Positions 3,968 to 5,025 of a DNA stretch of 5,025 bases are shown piece by piece. The translations under genes and the position numbers were made by a program. The notes under the pieces were generated by a model. The model was not told where the DNA came from and did not search any database. It was given only the letters and a program-made list of their open reading frames with translations. The stretch is from Candidatus Egerieicola pullicola (GTDB lineage Bacteria > Bacillota > Clostridia > Oscillospirales > Ruminococcaceae), in assembly GCA_018712465.1 (NCBI GenBank), contig DVGY01000186.1, positions 1 to 5,025 on the forward strand, in the 5' to 3' direction. Every line of letters begins with the position of its first letter. Position 1 is the stretch's first letter.

Positions 3968-4756
3968 ATGGAGATCGGTATTTCCACTGCTTCTTTCTAT
4001 CCTACCCTATTGGAGGATGCCTTGGAACAGTTGGTCACCCGGCAGGTTCCGGTGGTGGAGCTGTTTCTCAATACCTTCAGCGAGTTGAATCCTGAGCTGC
4101 GGCAGACGGTCCGCGCTTGGTTGGATCGGGGTAGTACCCGTGCCATTTCGGTGCATCCCTTTACCAGTGTGCTGGAATCATCTTTGTTTTTTACCAGCTA
4201 TCCCCGGCGATTTGAGGATGGGGTGGAGCTGTACCGCCGCTATTTTGATTACGCTGCCCAGATGGGAGCGAAAATTTTGGTATTTCACGGCAATCACCGG
4301 AACACCAGCCGTCCGCCGCAGCGTTACTATGAACGGTTTGCCCGGCTACGGCAGGTGGCGAAGGAAATGGGAATTATCCTGGCCCAGGAAAATGTCTTTG
4401 CGCATTGCAGCCAAGATTTATCCTTTTTGGTGGAGATGCGCCGTTACCTGAGGGATGAAGTAGAATTTGTACTGGATAATAAACAGGCCCTTCGAGGAGG
4501 ACAGGATCCCATGGAAATGGCAAAGACCTTGGGAGATCGGGTGGTGCAGCTCCATCTATCCGATTCTGTTCCGGGAAAGGATTGCTTACCGCCAGGAGAG
4601 GGGTCCTTTGATTTTCAGCGATACTTTTCTATCTTAAAAGAAAAAGGTTACTCCGGAGATGGAGTGATTGAGCTATATCACAATAGTTATGAGTCTTACC
4701 AGCAGATTTTTGCGAGCAGAGAGTATTTGCAAACAGTGGCCGATCAAGTATTTTAG
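3968..4756 (+). CDS. Xylose isomerase-like TIM-barrel / AP endonuclease family 2 protein
   Basis: A 262-residue soluble protein of the usual length for this family. Its strands and loops follow the family layout: a start GISTASFYP, SVHPF with H63, VFHGN with H107, LAQENVF with E141, FVLDNKQAL with D170, VVQLHLSDS with H196, and GVIELY with E235. Histidine, glutamate and aspartate at the strand ends match the divalent metal site of sugar-phosphate isomerases and endonuclease IV relatives. The substrate cannot be told: the family includes sugar epimerases and isomerases as well as AP endonucleases, and the short length with a lone gene context argues slightly for a sugar-type enzyme. The ATG is set by AGGAG at 3953-3957, a 10-nt spacer. 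It has its own promoter and is not followed by a clear terminator before the rRNA promoters. Confidence 0.85.
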   Translation: MEIGISTASFYPTLLEDALEQLVTRQVPVVELFLNTFSELNPELRQTVRAWLDRGSTRAISVHPFTSVLESSLFFTSYPRRFEDGVELYRRYFDYAAQMGAKILVFHGNHRNTSRPPQRYYERFARLRQVAKEMGIILAQENVFAHCSQDLSFLVEMRRYLRDEVEFVLDNKQALRGGQDPMEMAKTLGDRVVQLHLSDSVPGKDCLPPGEGSFDFQRYFSILKEKGYSGDGVIELYHNSYESYQQIFASREYLQTVADQVF

Positions 4757-4828
4757 AAGAAAGATAAGCAAATTTTATGGATACTCTTTCAAAATTCAAG
4801 AAAATCCGACCTTATTTTTTCAAAACGC

Positions 4829-4857
4829 TTGACAATCAGGGAAGTTCATGGTAAGAT
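4829..4857 (+). promoter_or_regulatory. rRNA operon promoter P1
   Basis: -35 TTGACA (4829-4834, perfect), 17-nt spacer, -10 TAAGAT (4852-4857). Start predicted near 4864. It lies 95 nt upstream of a second promoter, the tandem layout common in Gram-positive rRNA operons. An A/T-rich stretch precedes it, as for UP elements. Confidence 0.75.
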
Positions 4858-4923
4858 AGCCTACGTTGTCACGGCGAACCGAAAAAAATCAAGCGGTTCT
4901 CAAAAAAACTTTGAAAAAAGGGT

Positions 4924-4952
4924 TTGACAAGATCGAAACGCTGTGATATAAT
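4924..4952 (+). promoter_or_regulatory. rRNA operon promoter P2 (full consensus)
   Basis: -35 TTGACA (4924-4929), exactly 17 nt, -10 TATAAT (4947-4952), plus an extended TG at 4944-4945. All 12 hexamer bases match the sigma-A consensus. An A/T-rich stretch with A-runs (4882-4919) precedes it. Start predicted near 4959. This strength fits a stable RNA operon. Confidence 0.9.
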
Positions 4953-4958
4953 AAATAA

Positions 4959-5025
4959 GCTGTCCTCGAGAGAGGAAAGCGAGAAATGGATCTTGAAAAT
5001 TAAACAATGGAAAGGTAAAGTACGC
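4959..5025 (+). promoter_or_regulatory. rRNA leader: GNRA-capped hairpin and boxA-like antitermination site
   Basis: TCCTC (4963-4967) pairs with GAGGA (4972-4976) around a GAGA tetraloop, right after the P2 start. Further on, GATCTTGAAAATTAAACAA (4989-5007) closely resembles the Gram-positive rRNA leader sequence of the TCTTTGAAAACTAAAC type that includes boxA. The mature 16S rRNA start is not visible, so the operon itself lies outside the window. A tRNA or 23S leader is a less likely alternative. Confidence 0.7.

Noticed and set aside
1..5025. CRISPR array, tRNA genes, transposase or phage integration site
   Set aside because: No regularly spaced repeats, cloverleaf sequences, transposase motifs or flanking duplications were seen.

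Overview
The window looks like a chromosomal segment of a low-to-mid GC Gram-positive anaerobe, most likely a gut Clostridia member of the Oscillospiraceae/Ruminococcaceae type. The evidence is strong AGGAG-type ribosome binding sites, TTG starts, a DUF4364 regulator and a DUF378 protein (both typical of Firmicutes), and a Gram-positive style rRNA leader with tandem promoters at the right edge. Names come from motif recognition by eye; no database search was run.

Layout. Left block (1-911, minus strand): a two-gene unit with a membrane-anchored NERD-domain (nuclease-related) protein followed 12 nt later by a small membrane protein that runs off the left edge. A sigma-A-type promoter at 883-911 drives it. 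Divergently, a 65-residue DUF378 membrane protein (967-1164) ends in a perfect hairpin and two intrinsic terminators. Next comes a promoter with an extended -10 (1264-1293), a roughly 120-nt leader, a possible small ORF, and a dUTPase gene (dut, 1552-2061) placed 4 nt behind that ORF.

Middle block (2062-3294): dut is followed by a palindromic element and a terminator at the end of a sequence block that recurs about 1 kb later (2199-2293 and 3186-3296). A bidirectional terminator at 2522-2554 closes a minus-strand gene for an all-helical conserved hypothetical protein (2573-3004). The second repeat copy is an orphan: it has a terminator but no upstream plus-strand protein gene, so it may be the end of a small RNA.

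Right block (3295-5025): a DUF4364 winged-helix-like protein (minus) and a TIM-barrel sugar isomerase/AP endonuclease-2 family protein (plus) are transcribed divergently from back-to-back promoters. After the TIM-barrel gene the last 200 bases hold two strong tandem promoters (the second fully consensus with an extended -10), a GNRA-capped hairpin and a boxA-like sequence. This is the upstream region of an rRNA operon whose 16S gene should begin just outside the window.

The protein genes are mostly single-gene or two-gene units with housekeeping or unknown roles. I see no phage, transposon, CRISPR or recognisable defence cassette. The most unusual material is non-coding: the duplicated terminator-bearing block, the palindromic element, and the leader and split ORF ahead of dut.
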